From assembly GCF_024868665.1 (NCBI RefSeq), contig NC_079901.1:1361892-1425891 (forward strand): a stretch of 64,000 nucleotides of DNA, in the 5' to 3' direction. A model generated the notes under the pieces. It was given only the letters and a program-made list of their open reading frames with translations, made no database searches and was not told where the DNA came from. The DNA comes from Triplophysa rosa (taxonomy: Eukaryota; Chordata; Actinopteri; Cypriniformes; Nemacheilidae). Below are positions 48,376 through 59,142 of the stretch, piece by piece (position 1 is the first letter of the stretch; the number at the start of each line of letters is the position of its first letter). Both the position numbers and the translations under genes were made by a program.

Positions 48376-49692
48376 TTAGAGTGGCTGAGGTAACCCAGAG
48401 AGAGAGGAAACTCTCCTTTTTGAGAGTAAGTGGGCGCCAGCCCCCCAGAGGGGGCCAGCAGATGGAGGGACGGGGCAGGAACCGTCCCTATCCGACCTAC
48501 CAGCGCTGTGGCTGGGGTCGGGCCCAATGGTTGCCTCGATCCCCCTGAGGTGTTCCCATGACAGCCGCTGCCCGCGGCTGCTGATGGGGCGATGGTCTCC
48601 TCTTCGCTGTCTCCTCCAGGTCACTGGAGGGCGTTGAAGAGGACCAGGGCTGCTGGGAAGCAGACAGTCCACAGGACTCGACGGCCGAGGCGGCCGAGTT
48701 GCGGCACGGAGGACTGCTTTTTACTGTCGAGAACCCTCCACAGTAACACCAACCAGCCCCCCCTTGCGAGACGGGTACGTCGAGAAAGCGGACCTTCTCA
48801 GCGTTACTCATCTGCGCAAGTATCGGCCAGAGGAGTTTCTCATGGACCACAAGTGTGGACATCGTCCGACCCAGGGCCCCCGTGGTCACCTTGGTCGCCC
48901 GTAGAGCAAGGTTGGTGACGGAGCGGAGTTCCTGCATAAGCGCTGGGTCGGTCTTACCCTCGTGGAGCTCTCTCAACGCCCTGGCCTGGCAGGAGCCATA
49001 GCGTGGAGAGAGGAGGCAGCTTGGTCCGCCGCAATGTAAGCACTCGACACCAGAGATGCCGAGACCCCACATGCTTTGGACGGGAGTCTAGGTCGAGCCC
49101 CCCCAGGTGGCCGCCACCTACGGGCACGAGTGCATCGCGGCGGCAAACTCCACCTGGGGGACACTGACGCATCCTCCAGCTGTCTCAACCTCGAGGGAAG
49201 AGAGGGTGACAGAACATTGTTTGACGTGAAACGTGCTGGAAGGGGCGTTCCAGGTCTTACAAAGTTCCTCATGCACTTCCGGTAAACACGGCACTGGGGG
49301 CGGGCGCGGCTTGGAGCCGTGCTCAAACCCGAGGCGCCATGTAGCCAGCCGCGAACGCCGGGAGAGGCAGTGCGGGCACTGCAACCCAACACTCACGGCG
49401 GCCCGGGAAAGCATGGCCGACATCTCGACATCCGCTTTTTCCTGGGCTCGACCCCCCGAGGGAGGGAGCCCGAAGAATCGTCGGAGTCGGATGGCAGTAC
49501 GTCACCCTCCGATGCTGCAAGAGACCTCTCATCATCACGTATCGTGTCCGAATACGTGATTGAGGAATAAGACGGCGGACCGTCTTTTTGGGGAACGGTC
49601 AGACGAGCGAAACGAGGTGTGAACGGTCCGTGAGCCGTGGCTGGCGGATTATCGCTCACAGTAATCCTCATCTCACCCTCGCTGCTTGCCAT
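48376..49692 (-). pseudogene. DIRS gag-like region
   Basis: Begins with MASSEGEMRITV at 49692 and proceeds through an acidic/serine stretch (SEGDVLPSDSDDSSG). A second frame (48497-49072) holds the conserved LRELHEGKTDPALMQELRS and VHEKLLWPILAQM blocks typical of fish DIRS gag. Frame changes make it non-functional. Confidence 0.7.
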
Positions 49693-50109
49693 AGCGGACG
49701 GCAGGGCCGTAGTCCTGCCGCCACGGAACGGGGAGCAAACGAGGTGGTGGCTGAGTCCCGTGGGAACACAGCCACCTGTGACGCAACGTCTGAATCGTCA
49801 CCGCCCGCAGTGCGGGCAGGACGTATCCACAACGTCTGCCCCAGCGTACTGGAAGCAGGCATTGTGTCCGTCCCCCTCCTCGATGAGTGTGTTGCACCCA
49901 TGAGAACAGCGGGACAAGCCACGCTGGAGAAATTTGCTCTTTTAGAAAAGGAAATTGCTCGAACACCTCCGGAACTGTTGAGACGCCCAGGGGTGAGTCA
50001 CTGCAGGAAGGGACCGTCCGCTGTCCACATCGTAGATTCCAGCAGAAAGAATGATCACCCAGATCGTAGAGAAGCTCATCAGATGCATAGGCTCTGAAGA
50101 AAAAAAGGT

Positions 50110-50276
50110 GAATGAATGAGCACGCCGGCTTCCCTCTTATACCCGGACATCCGGGGAGGAGCCCGGCATGCAAATTTCATTCGCCAATTTTCATTGGCCT
50201 TTTCTAAATACTCAGAAGATTATAGGTTCTCAAGACAAACCCCATTCTGTCGGTTCGACACAACGTCGAGAGACCG
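50110..50276. repeat. DIRS terminal inverted repeat, right copy
   Basis: Reverse complement of 44423-44587 with a few substitutions (for example AGATTATAGG against the complement of CCTATCATCT). Confidence 0.9.
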
Positions 50277-50628
50277 ACAGAAAGGGAACAAAGAGATTTT
50301 TCAATATTAATAAAAATATTAGGTGTGTCTTTAGTAGGTTTTAGCAGATCAACTGCTGCTTAATCCACAAAAAAATAGTCAAATACACCTTCATGGCATT
50401 CCAGTGAAGAACATCTGACTGTTATGTCTTGTAGTTAAATACGGGAGATGAATGATGGAGTGTAACAACACACAAACCTAACACAACCCCTCTGACACAA
50501 CAGGCAATGAAAAAAATGTATAAATGCAAAAGGTATAAACTAAAACTTAACATATTTAAAGAGAATGGGGCTAGATGTTATATGTGAGAATATTTCAAAA
50601 TACGTGTCAATAATTGTAGTATAATGCA

Positions 50629-50680
50629 ATGTAAGTCGCTTTGGATAAAAGCGTTTGCCAAATGCATAAATATAATATAA
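50629..50680 (+). repeat. Fish SINE/LINE 3'-tail fragment
   Basis: TGTAAGTCGCTTTGGATAAAAG then CGTTTGCCAAATGCATAAATA, as at 18355-18405. It lies just downstream of the lectin gene stop codon. Confidence 0.7.
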
Positions 50681-50723
50681 TGCATTAAGTCCACCACAGC
50701 CAACATCATACCAACCCTCGTCC

Positions 50724-51464
50724 TTAATTTGTAGCACACAAGAAGCTGAGTTTCTCCTCACAGTCTCTGGGTGTCCAGGTCTTTGTAATATTGTCCAGGG
50801 CTGCACAGCGTTGGTTTTGGGCAGGACATTGGGGCTGTCCAGCAGAAGACCAGGCCTTGTACTGAAGATCATCTCCACTGAGCCAGAACCATCCACCCGC
50901 TAGAAAGCGCAGACCAATCCACACGTGCTGTGTCTGAACCGGTGCAATGTTTTTGAGAGCATAAAGCATGCTTATGTTTGAGCTCGGAGATGCCAGATCA
51001 TCATAATGAACTCTGCAGTATTCTAGAGCTCCTTCCCAGCTCTCATTCTGCTGTACCAAGAAAAACGTAGACACCGTCATACAGAAGAAGGGAAATGTCT
51101 TTGCACAATCGTGAGTACGTAGCTTTTGGTTGCCTTTAGGTAGAATGGCACAATTGTATTGCGGTTCTTCAACATCCCACTTATCTTGTGTTGGAGGTAG
51201 ACCTACTGTCCACATCCAGCCTTTGAAAGGAAATACATAATTGTAGAGTCCAATCCAGGCATCAGAGGTTCGATTGACTGCATATTCCAAAAATCGTTGT
51301 TCCTCGATGTCATCATTAAAGAGGGATAGACTTGTAAAATGTGTCTTGCAGTAGGACCGAGCCTCTTCCCATGTCATTGCCTGATTCACGTAGTAATATT
51401 TAATGCGACAGGAGGCGAGTCCATAGAGCTTGATGATCAGGAGCACAGTGAGCGTAGTCTTCAT
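50724..51464 (-). CDS. Intronless secreted protein with two C-type lectin domains
   Basis: A single uninterrupted 246-aa frame. Residues 1-19 form a signal peptide (MKTTLTVLLIIKLYGLASC). The first CTLD is at about 22-130: WEEARSYCKTHF, then WIGLYNYVFPFKGWMWT, then CAKTFPFFC. The second is at about 133-245: WEGALEYCRVHYDDLAS, then VWIGLRFLAGGWFWLSG, then CEEKLSFLC. The fold-defining Cys residues and WIGL motifs are present, but neither domain has an EPN or QPD triad with WND, so calcium-dependent sugar binding is doubtful. There is no transmembrane segment, so it is likely secreted. It is similar in layout to tandem-CTLD proteins expanded in fish. Lack of introns could mean a retrogene; it lies between a DIRS element and a CACTA-like element. 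No decay is visible. Confidence 0.85.
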   Translation of the reverse strand: MKTTLTVLLIIKLYGLASCRIKYYYVNQAMTWEEARSYCKTHFTSLSLFNDDIEEQRFLEYAVNRTSDAWIGLYNYVFPFKGWMWTVGLPPTQDKWDVEEPQYNCAILPKGNQKLRTHDCAKTFPFFCMTVSTFFLVQQNESWEGALEYCRVHYDDLASPSSNISMLYALKNIAPVQTQHVWIGLRFLAGGWFWLSGDDLQYKAWSSAGQPQCPAQNQRCAALDNITKTWTPRDCEEKLSFLCATN

Positions 51465-51828
51465 CTTTAGCCAGCCAGGAGGTTTTGTGAGATTTCAATG
51501 ATCATTTGAAGATGAAGATTGAACTGTGTATGATGACACTGACTCTTTCTTACTTAAACTGACATTCAACCAATAAGAAAAGAGTGTGATGGAGTGACAC
51601 TAACACAGTCCAATCACAACACACTTTTGAGGACACAAACAAACAAATGTCAGGTGCATGTCACCAATAAACTGAGAAACAACTAGGATATAATCAATGG
51701 GCAGGTCAATCTGGCATGAAAATATTTTTGCATTTGTTCCCCAGGTAGTTTTAAACAGATTTAGTTCTCATTCAAACCTTGAACAAATTCAGAATAGTTT
51801 GCACGTGTCTTTTATATACCTTTAAATA

Positions 51829-52678
51829 CACTGTAAAAAATGAAAAGTTGACTTAACTTAAAATTTCAAGGCAACTCGCTGCACAGCTTTTTTGAGTTTA
51901 CTCAACTTGTGGCCAAGCATTTCACCTAACTCAATTAACTGAGTAATGTCACATGACTGTCGATTGAAATAAATAGTTGAACCAACTTAAAATAAAAACG
52001 CAACAATCAAGTTTATGAGTTCACTCAACTATGGACTTAGTTGACCCAACTCAAAAGATTATCTTTTATATAAAATTAATATGTAATTGTTTTATTATTA
52101 TTTACACACTCTTTACACACTCTTATTTACTCAATTCTACTTAATAGATATGTTATATACACACTCTACTTATGTAACTGTTTAAGGTGTTTGTGTTTTA
52201 AACATTTAGTGGACTCCCTGCGTCATTTACTTCAGAGCTCAACACTGAGCACATGAGCCTCAATCATGGTAACAATCATCAAACATCATAGTTAAAAAGG
52301 AACTCTAAATACCAAAGGTAACTTACAATGACAACAAAAACAAAAAATATAGCCAGCAAACACTAAAATAGCAATCATTTTAATAATTTTAATCAGCGAA
52401 TTGAAAATTCTGCAATGCATGCTGAGAACTTTCAAACACTAGAATTGTTTTTTGAGATTACAGTTTGGCAAGTTGGTCAAACTTCTTGACGCGCTTTGGA
52501 CAATCACTTAGATATCTAAGTACAGTCAACAAAAGAATCTTTGTTGGTACCACATTTAGACTAATTGTGTTCAGCATACTCAAAATAATACATTCTTCTT
52601 CTTCTACTAAAAAACTTTGTTCAAATTACTTTGTTACCTTTGTTTGGTGAACAATTTGAAGTTGTATTTTTTACAGTG
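51829..52678. mobile_element. CACTA (EnSpm)-like non-autonomous element
   Basis: Ends CACTGTAAAAAATGAAAAG and ...TTGTATTTTTTACAGTG form inverted repeats starting with the CACTG typical of this superfamily. Sub-terminal AGTTGACTTAACTT-type repeats are followed by AT-rich non-coding sequence. Confidence 0.75.
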
Positions 52679-54149
52679 TTGGCTTTGTTGTGCATGTTTA
52701 TATGAACTGTGTTATTTGCTCTTTACTCTGTGTCTCATATGCAGATGCCTCTGTTCAGACACAAGACACTTTACATAGCTTAGATATTACAGTAAGTATT
52801 TTTATGGTTAGAAAGGTTCCATGATTTGTGTAAACATTTTGCTCATATAAGGAGTAAATAATTCTGTTGTTTTTCCTTTGTTTTGGCTAGAGGGGTTGTG
52901 CTCTGGAAGAAATGCAATGAACCATCCAAGGCTCAACTCACACGATCATTCTGTTTGAAAAAAATATTTTTTTCTATAATACTATTTAGGGCGGATAGTA
53001 TGTGGATTGGGATGCAGCAAATATTTTTAATATTGTGTAATCATGTCTTATTTCAACAAAAAAAGGAAATATATGATAAAGAAAACCTATAAACAAGTAC
53101 CTGTTATTAAACATAGCCTAAACACTTTCCTATAAACTAAATGATCTAAACCATCTTAAATCATATTTATCACTGACAAAAATAGTGTAAAACAAACACA
53201 GACTAAATTATTGTACTTACATTTGTAGATACTATAACGTCAAAATCCCGAAACCTGTTTGCTTCAAAATTTGTTGCAAGAACTCGTAATCCAAGATGAC
53301 GTGATCACAAACGGAACTCACTTCCTTGAAGTGGCCATGGCATTCGTGAAGGGATTCAGGTGTACACTTTAGTTTGGATCGCCCCTACAAATGCCAACCC
53401 CTTCGCGAAGGGCCCTTCAAGGGTGCATATATGCTGTTTGGTAAATGCCCAGACATTGCGAAGTATTGCCAGTTTTACCTGCCGTACTGAGTATTCTATT
53501 TTCATTGTCTGTTATCTTGTGTATGTCTATTGCCTGCCGTTTGCCTTTTTTGGATTATCCCTTTGCCTTGTTGCTTGGATCTGACCGATTACATTTACAT
53601 TTAGTCAGTTTCAAATACCATCTAAACAAACGGACAAGAATTTACTATTGAAATACATGGAGCAGAGTGTTGAATTAAAGTTTAGACAACTTAATGAATA
53701 ACTAACATTTAAATCCTTTCTATTCATTTAGATTAAAATGATTATGCTTTCACGTAATATTTATTGACAGTGAATTTGTCTTTCACTCGCTGTTCAACCT
53801 TGTTGCAGTGTTAACTGAGACTGAGCACATGAGTGAAATGGGAGTTCAATAGGAGTTCATCAGCACATTCGCTATTTACTAATCATGGGAAATCAGTTTG
53901 GCTTGCTGTCTTTGCTCAAGTGTGACTGACTGACCTGTGGAAATGTATTACGCAGTTAAACTTGTGGAAAACACTCGTCTGTCCAGTCTATGAAATGAGG
54001 TTTATCAGTAATTTCCAATGCAAACACTTTTGCATGCAATCCCGAATTAGTTTCACAGTCAAAGGCCTGTATTTGGTTTTCCAATGAGTCAATGCAAAAA
54101 AAATTGAGTTAACCCTGAAATACAGTTTGAGAACAATTTAGAACAACAA
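52679..54149. other. Non-coding AT-rich region
   Basis: No gene or complete repeat was recognised. A G/C-richer patch (53285-53430) has inverted CCTTCGCGAAGG-like motifs. Confidence 0.4.
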
Positions 54150-54376
54150 CAAAAAAAATTGTCCGGTTGTGATTTGGGCTGAAAAGGATATTTTGAGAAA
54201 TGTTCATACAATAAAAGTCAGTGGGGTTCCATGTTGTTTGGTTATCAGTGTTCTTCGAAATATCATCTTCTTTGTTCAGCTGAAGAAATACACTCTTACA
54301 GGTTTAAAATGATATGGTGATTGATAGTGAGTAAATTATGACAGAATTTTCATTTTTGGAAGAACTGTCCCTTTAA
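54150..54376 (-). mobile_element. Truncated TTAA MITE
   Basis: Ends with the cyprinid MITE terminus (GACAGAATTTTCATTTTTGG...CTTTAA, TTAA at 54373-54376) and contains its usual 'tcagtggggttccatgttgtttggttatc' body. The opposite end is missing. Confidence 0.7.
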
Positions 54377-55189
54377 GATAGGAAGATTCTGTAATATAGC
54401 CCCTGATCTCATGTAGGCCAGATAATCATCAATTGTTGTCCCTGTCCCTAAAAAATCACATCCATCAGAGTTAAATCATTATAGGCCGGTATCGTTAACC
54501 TCGATCATAATGAGATGTTTCGAGAGAATGGTCCAAAGCATTATTCTTCCACATGTTTCACCATTTTTAGATTGTTTTCAATTTGCATATAAGCGAAAAA
54601 GAGGTACGGACGATGCAGTGGCTTGTCTTATGCACTGTTTACTTAAGAAACTACAGGTCTTGCAAATTCCATTATCATTAATTCGCTGGATTTATAATTT
54701 TCTGTCTGATAGACCGCAAATGGTAAAAGAGGATAATTTATTATCACCAACTATTGTCCTTAATACTGGAGCACCCCAGGGGTGTGTATTAAAGGGGTCA
54801 TATGACAGGGCTAAAAGGAATATTATGGTTTGTTTTAGATGTAATGCAATGTGTATACAGGATTCAAGGTTAAAAACGCTGTGTTTTCCACACACCGTGC
54901 ATGTTTGTATCTCCTCTTTGCCCCGCCTCTCTGAAACGAGCAGATTTTTAACAAAGCTCATGGCTCTGAAAAGCGAGGTGTGCTGTGATTGGCCAGTTAA
55001 CCAGTGCGTAGTGATTGGTGGAATACTGCAAGCGTGTGACGGAAATGTAACGCCTCTTACCATATTTGGAACATCAGGTTCCTCTTCAATTGTGCTGACA
55101 GGTACGCCCACCTTACTTGCTTAAACATTTGGGTGGTCTTAGTCAAATCAGACCACCATCTGACGTAGATTTGTGATGTGTGAGGCCAA

Positions 55190-55470
55190 GTATGGTGTTC
55201 CATACTCGGAATTTGTGCTCTGCATTTAAGCCATCCCAGTGCACACACACAGCAGTGAGTAACACACACCCAGAGCAGTGAGCAGCCATTGCTGTGGCGC
55301 CCGGGGAGCAGTTGGGGGGATCGGTGCCTTGCTCAAGGGTCTCACCTCAGCCGTGGTATTGAAGGTGGAGGAGAGCGCTGATCATTCATTCCCCCCACCT
55401 ACAATCCCTGCTGGTACTGAGGCTCCAACCGGCAACATTTGGGTTACAAGTCCGAGTCTCTATCCATTGT
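55190..55470 (-). mobile_element. SINE copy in reverse orientation
   Basis: The reverse complement matches the family at 22301-22572 in order (GACTCGGACTTGTAACCC..., TGAGCAAGGCACC, CTCCCCGGGCGCC, TGCTCACTGCTC...) with a decayed B box (GCCGGTTGGAGCCTC). It is nested inside the Kolobok-like copy. Confidence 0.75.
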
Positions 55471-55513
55471 GGGGGTGTGGTTACACGAGGCGTTTCAGGC
55501 AGGTCTGGGTGAG

Positions 55514-55811
55514 TGTCGTGATTCTGCCTCGTCGTGTCATGTCTTTCTTGATCTTGTGGTAGAATCACTGCAGGATCCCTTGTTATGTGTGGAGAGAGTC
55601 ATTTTGACCCTGTCGGCCTTCGATACTCTCTCCGGTCCTTGTCTGTGTTCCCGCCCTTTTGTATCTCTCGTTATTGGTTGTTTATTAGTTCATGCCCCAC
55701 ACCTGTTCTCCTTTGATTTGTCCCTCTATTTAATGCCCCTGTGTTCTCTGTCTGGTGTCGGATCATTGTACTGTTATGTTGCACTGTGTCGTGTGGGTGA
55801 GTTCTGGTCAT

Positions 55812-55861
<50 letters not shown>

Positions 55862-56078
55862 CTAGTTTATTGTGGCCCTATGTGATGTGTTATTAGTTTA
55901 GTCTTGTCAGTTTAGTTAGTCTTGTTCTTGTTCCTCTGTTTTGTTGTTTACCCCCACGTGGGTCTTTGTTTTGTATTTTGTCTTTGTTATTAAATGTCAT
56001 GTTAACCCCTTAACCGCTGTCTGCATTTGGGTCCACTCTCCTTGTCACTGTGTCTCACCTCACCCAAGAATCATGACA
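55514..56078 (+). mobile_element. Solo-LTR-like insertion with 6-bp duplication
   Basis: Begins TGTCGTGATTCTGCC, ends AGAATCATGACA (TG...CA), and is flanked by GGTGAG on both sides (55508-55513 and 56079-56084). It contains a (TTAG)n tract at 55813-55860 and an ATTAAA signal near 55989. Related to the repeat at 42611-43104. Confidence 0.75.
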
Positions 56079-57224
56079 GGTGAGCATTCGCTTTTAGATA
56101 GAATGCATCTTTTGTTCCGACACTTTAATTTTTGCAATTTTACGTGTCAAATACATGCATGGGCAACTTATAACACACCAAAGACACAGAAAAACACGTA
56201 TTCACGCCATATGACCCCTTCTCTTTACACGAATGACTGTCAGAGCTCATTTACTACTACCCATTATTTTAAATATTCAGACGATACAGCTATTCTTGCG
56301 TTGCTAAATAATAGGATAATGAATCTTTTTTGGACTATCAACGTTCTATAACAGATTTTTGCACATGGTGTGATGATAATTTTCTCCACCTTAATATCTC
56401 AAAGACTAAAGAGCTGATTTTCTGTTCTTCGAAATCACTGACCCATCATAGTATTACTATCAATTGTGAAATATGTGAAAGGGTGGAACATTTTAGATAC
56501 CTTGGCATTATATTGGATGACCATCTTAATTCTAATCAGCATGTTCAAGGTATCTACAAGTGCTGTCAACAGAGACTTACAGTTCTTCGTAAACTTAAAA
56601 ATTTGTCTATGCAGCCTCATCTCCTTCTTCTCTTATATAGAAGTATTATTGAGCCGGTTCTTATGTATGGTTCCATCTGTTTTTTCCATATGCTTACAGT
56701 CGCTATTAAGAACAAACTTCTAAAGATAATTTATTTGGCTGGGAAGATTATCAGTATGCCTATTCCTAAATTATCAGATTCTGTTATTTTAGCTGTGATT
56801 CGGAAAGCACATAAAGTCCTGAATAACCCAGATCACCAACTCTATCAGTACTTTATACCCCTTCCATCTGGCCGTAGGTATAGACTACCTATGTGTAAGA
56901 AGACTAACTATAGTAAGAGTTTTGTTCCATCAGCTATACGTTAGTGATGCGCGGGTCAGGGTTTTTTCCAACCCGCGGGTCCCGCTTTTATGAAATTATT
57001 TGTCCCACCCCAGTCTGACCGGTAACACTGTATCTATTTTTACAACCCGCCCCACCCCGCACCCGCAACCATTAAATAGACATACTAGGCATTGTAATGT
57101 AAATGAAAACAGACTTTATTTCAGCCTAAAAGTGCTTGCAAACAGCTATTAGATTAGATCGCCCTGTAAACTGGCAACAAGATACGCTTATGAACCATAG
57201 AAACTTGCACTTCACGTAGCCGAT

Positions 57225-58960
57225 ACTGCTGTTGTCTCCTGCTGCAACAGACAGGAGAGTGGTCTCCTGTAGAATGTCCTTTCTTGAATCCAGATTGCTG
57301 ACTGTCCAGAAGGTCGTGCTGTGAGAGATAGTCAGAGAGTTGGTTAAATACTACCCTTTCGAGGTCCTTGGAAAGGAAAGGCAGGAGTGAGATTGGTCTG
57401 TAGTTGCTGATCACTGAGGGGTCGAGTGTTGGTTTCTTGTGTAAAGGTGTTACCAGGGCTTGTTTAAATGAGGTGGGGACAGTACCAGTAGTGATGGAGG
57501 TGTTTATGATGTGTGTGAGTTGAGGCAGTAGAGACGGAGAGATAGTCTGTAGGAGGTGGGAAGGGATTGGGTCAAGGGGACATGTAGTAGGCCGGGTGGA
57601 AAGGAGAATTTTGGAGACATCAGTCTCCGAGAGGGGAGAGAAAGAAGGGAGTTGAGGATAGCAAGGGGTAAGAGAGAGATCAGGGATGCATTGAGTAGAG
57701 AATTGCCTGCTGATGGTCTTCACTTTATCAGTGAAGAAGTTTGCAAAGTCATCAGCAGTCAGTGAGGTATTGGCAGGAGGTGGAGGGGGAAAGAGAAGAG
57801 AGGAGAAAGTTGAGAAAAGTTGATGCGGATTGGATGCAGTTTGGATTTTGTTTTGAAAGTATTTGGTTTGGGCTGTAGATACTGTATACAGAATCAGTAG
57901 CGACGGAGTTAAGAAGATGTTGATACTTGGAGAGATCAGCAGGGTCTCTAGACATGCACCACTTCCTCTCGGGCAGCCCTTAGCTTGGTCCGATCATCGC
58001 GAAGAGTCTCAGAAAGCCAGGGGCAAGAGGGTGTAGCACGTGCAGGCCTAGAGGTAAGAGGGCAGACACTGTCAAGACAGGATGTTAAGGTTGTACAGAG
58101 CTTATCAGTAACTTCCTCAGCGTTGAGAGATGAGTAAAGGGTTGTGGTGGGTAGGGATGAGGACACCATGGACGAAAAGCAAGTGGGAGAGAAGGAACGA
58201 AGATTACGACGGAAAGAAACAGGGTTAGGGGGGAAGTGAGATTACAAGGAGTGTTACAGTGAACTTCATAAAGAAATGGTCAGAGACATGCAGGGGAGTA
58301 AATAGAATATTATTAGCAGTGCAGAAACGAGTCAGAACAAGATCTAGCTGTTGTCCTCCTCTGTGGGTGGGAGGGGTGTTCGCCCTGTGAAGGTCAAACG
58401 AGGAGAGGAGAGCTAAGAAGTCGGCTGCTTATGGTTTGTCTAGGTGGATGTTGAAGTCGCCTAGCATTACCAGTGGAGTGCCGTCTTCAGGGATAGAGGA
58501 CAGCAGCGTGTCAAGCTCTTCTTAGAAGTTTCCCAGTTGACCTGGAGGGCGATAGATAGACACAATGTATTTTTGATGGATAAGTGATGGTGATTGCATG
58601 GTATTAAAATGAGGAGTTGCTGCAAGGAAAAGACAGAGGAGTGAATTTCCAGGTGTTGGAAACAAGCAAACCTGTTCCCCCTCCTCGCTCAGAAGGACGA
58701 GGAGTGTGGGTGAAGTTGTTGGAGAGGGCCGATGGAGTAGCAGTGTTCTCTTTACAGATCCACGTTTCAGTCAATGCTAGAACATTGGCTGGCTGGCGAA
58801 GGCCGGGATGAAGTCTGCCTTGTTAACAGATGACTGCCAGTTCTAGAGCCCTACAGCCAGACAAGCAGACTGTGGAGGGCTAGTGCAGGGTGACTGATGA
58901 TGGTGCTGAGGTCTCCGCTGTGTACGTTTGCAAGTGCGTCTACGGTGGACAGTCTGAATG
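57225..58960 (-). mobile_element. LINE B (L2-like), 3'-truncated, minus strand
   Basis: From about 58800 downward: endonuclease tail blocks (LSETW-like TETWICKENTATPSALS at 58700-58770), a linker with RPARATPSCPWLSETLRDDR, then RT entry LDPIPSHLLQTISPSLLPQL, LVTPLHKKPTLDPSVISNYR, and FNQLSDYLSQHDLLDSQQSG. The RT is cut off near 57225 after GHST with a frameshift. Its 5' UTR probably resumes at 61980-62300, beyond the inner hAT insertion. Confidence 0.75.
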
Positions 58961-59142
58961 TACTGGAAACACATGTTAGTAGCAAAACAGAACAAAACAA
59001 TAGACAGTAGGAAAGTTACATTTAAAAAAATAAATCAAAACTTAACGTGGCGTGCCCTGCCGGTGTCTTTGCTCGGTGGAGTCGTGCAGGTAGAGTCGCA
59101 GGTCCTTACCTCATCGGTATTCACATGAGGAGGGCTGCACAC

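Larger units (their letters stand above)
44374..50290 (-). mobile_element. DIRS-type tyrosine-recombinase retrotransposon, degenerate
   Basis: About 5.9 kb with inverted terminal repeats (44423-44587 against 50110-50276) instead of direct LTRs, and an additional complementary copy of the terminal motif at 44650-44760. Minus-strand coding order is gag, RT plus RNase H, then tyrosine recombinase, the layout of DIRS1-like fish elements. The coding regions carry several frame breaks, including one just before the RT catalytic YLDD. Replication in this family goes through a circular intermediate resolved by the recombinase, so no target duplication is expected. Confidence 0.9.
54789..56220 (-). 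mobile_element. Second Kolobok-like copy, THAP ORF deleted, inserted in LINE A
   Basis: Reverse-orientation relative of 35984-37430: ends AGGGGTCATATGACAG and ...CCATATGACCCCTT. It starts at a TTAA inside the LINE RT frame, but the right TTAA and about five RT codons are missing. The interval corresponding to 36244-37107 (THAP ORF) is deleted. It carries two further insertions, 55190-55470 and 55514-56078. Confidence 0.8.

Noticed and set aside
45505..50097. About forty overlapping plus- and minus-strand ORFs in the GC-rich region
   Set aside because: Shadows of the DIRS coding regions. Only minus-strand gag, RT/RNase H and recombinase blocks have recognisable motifs.
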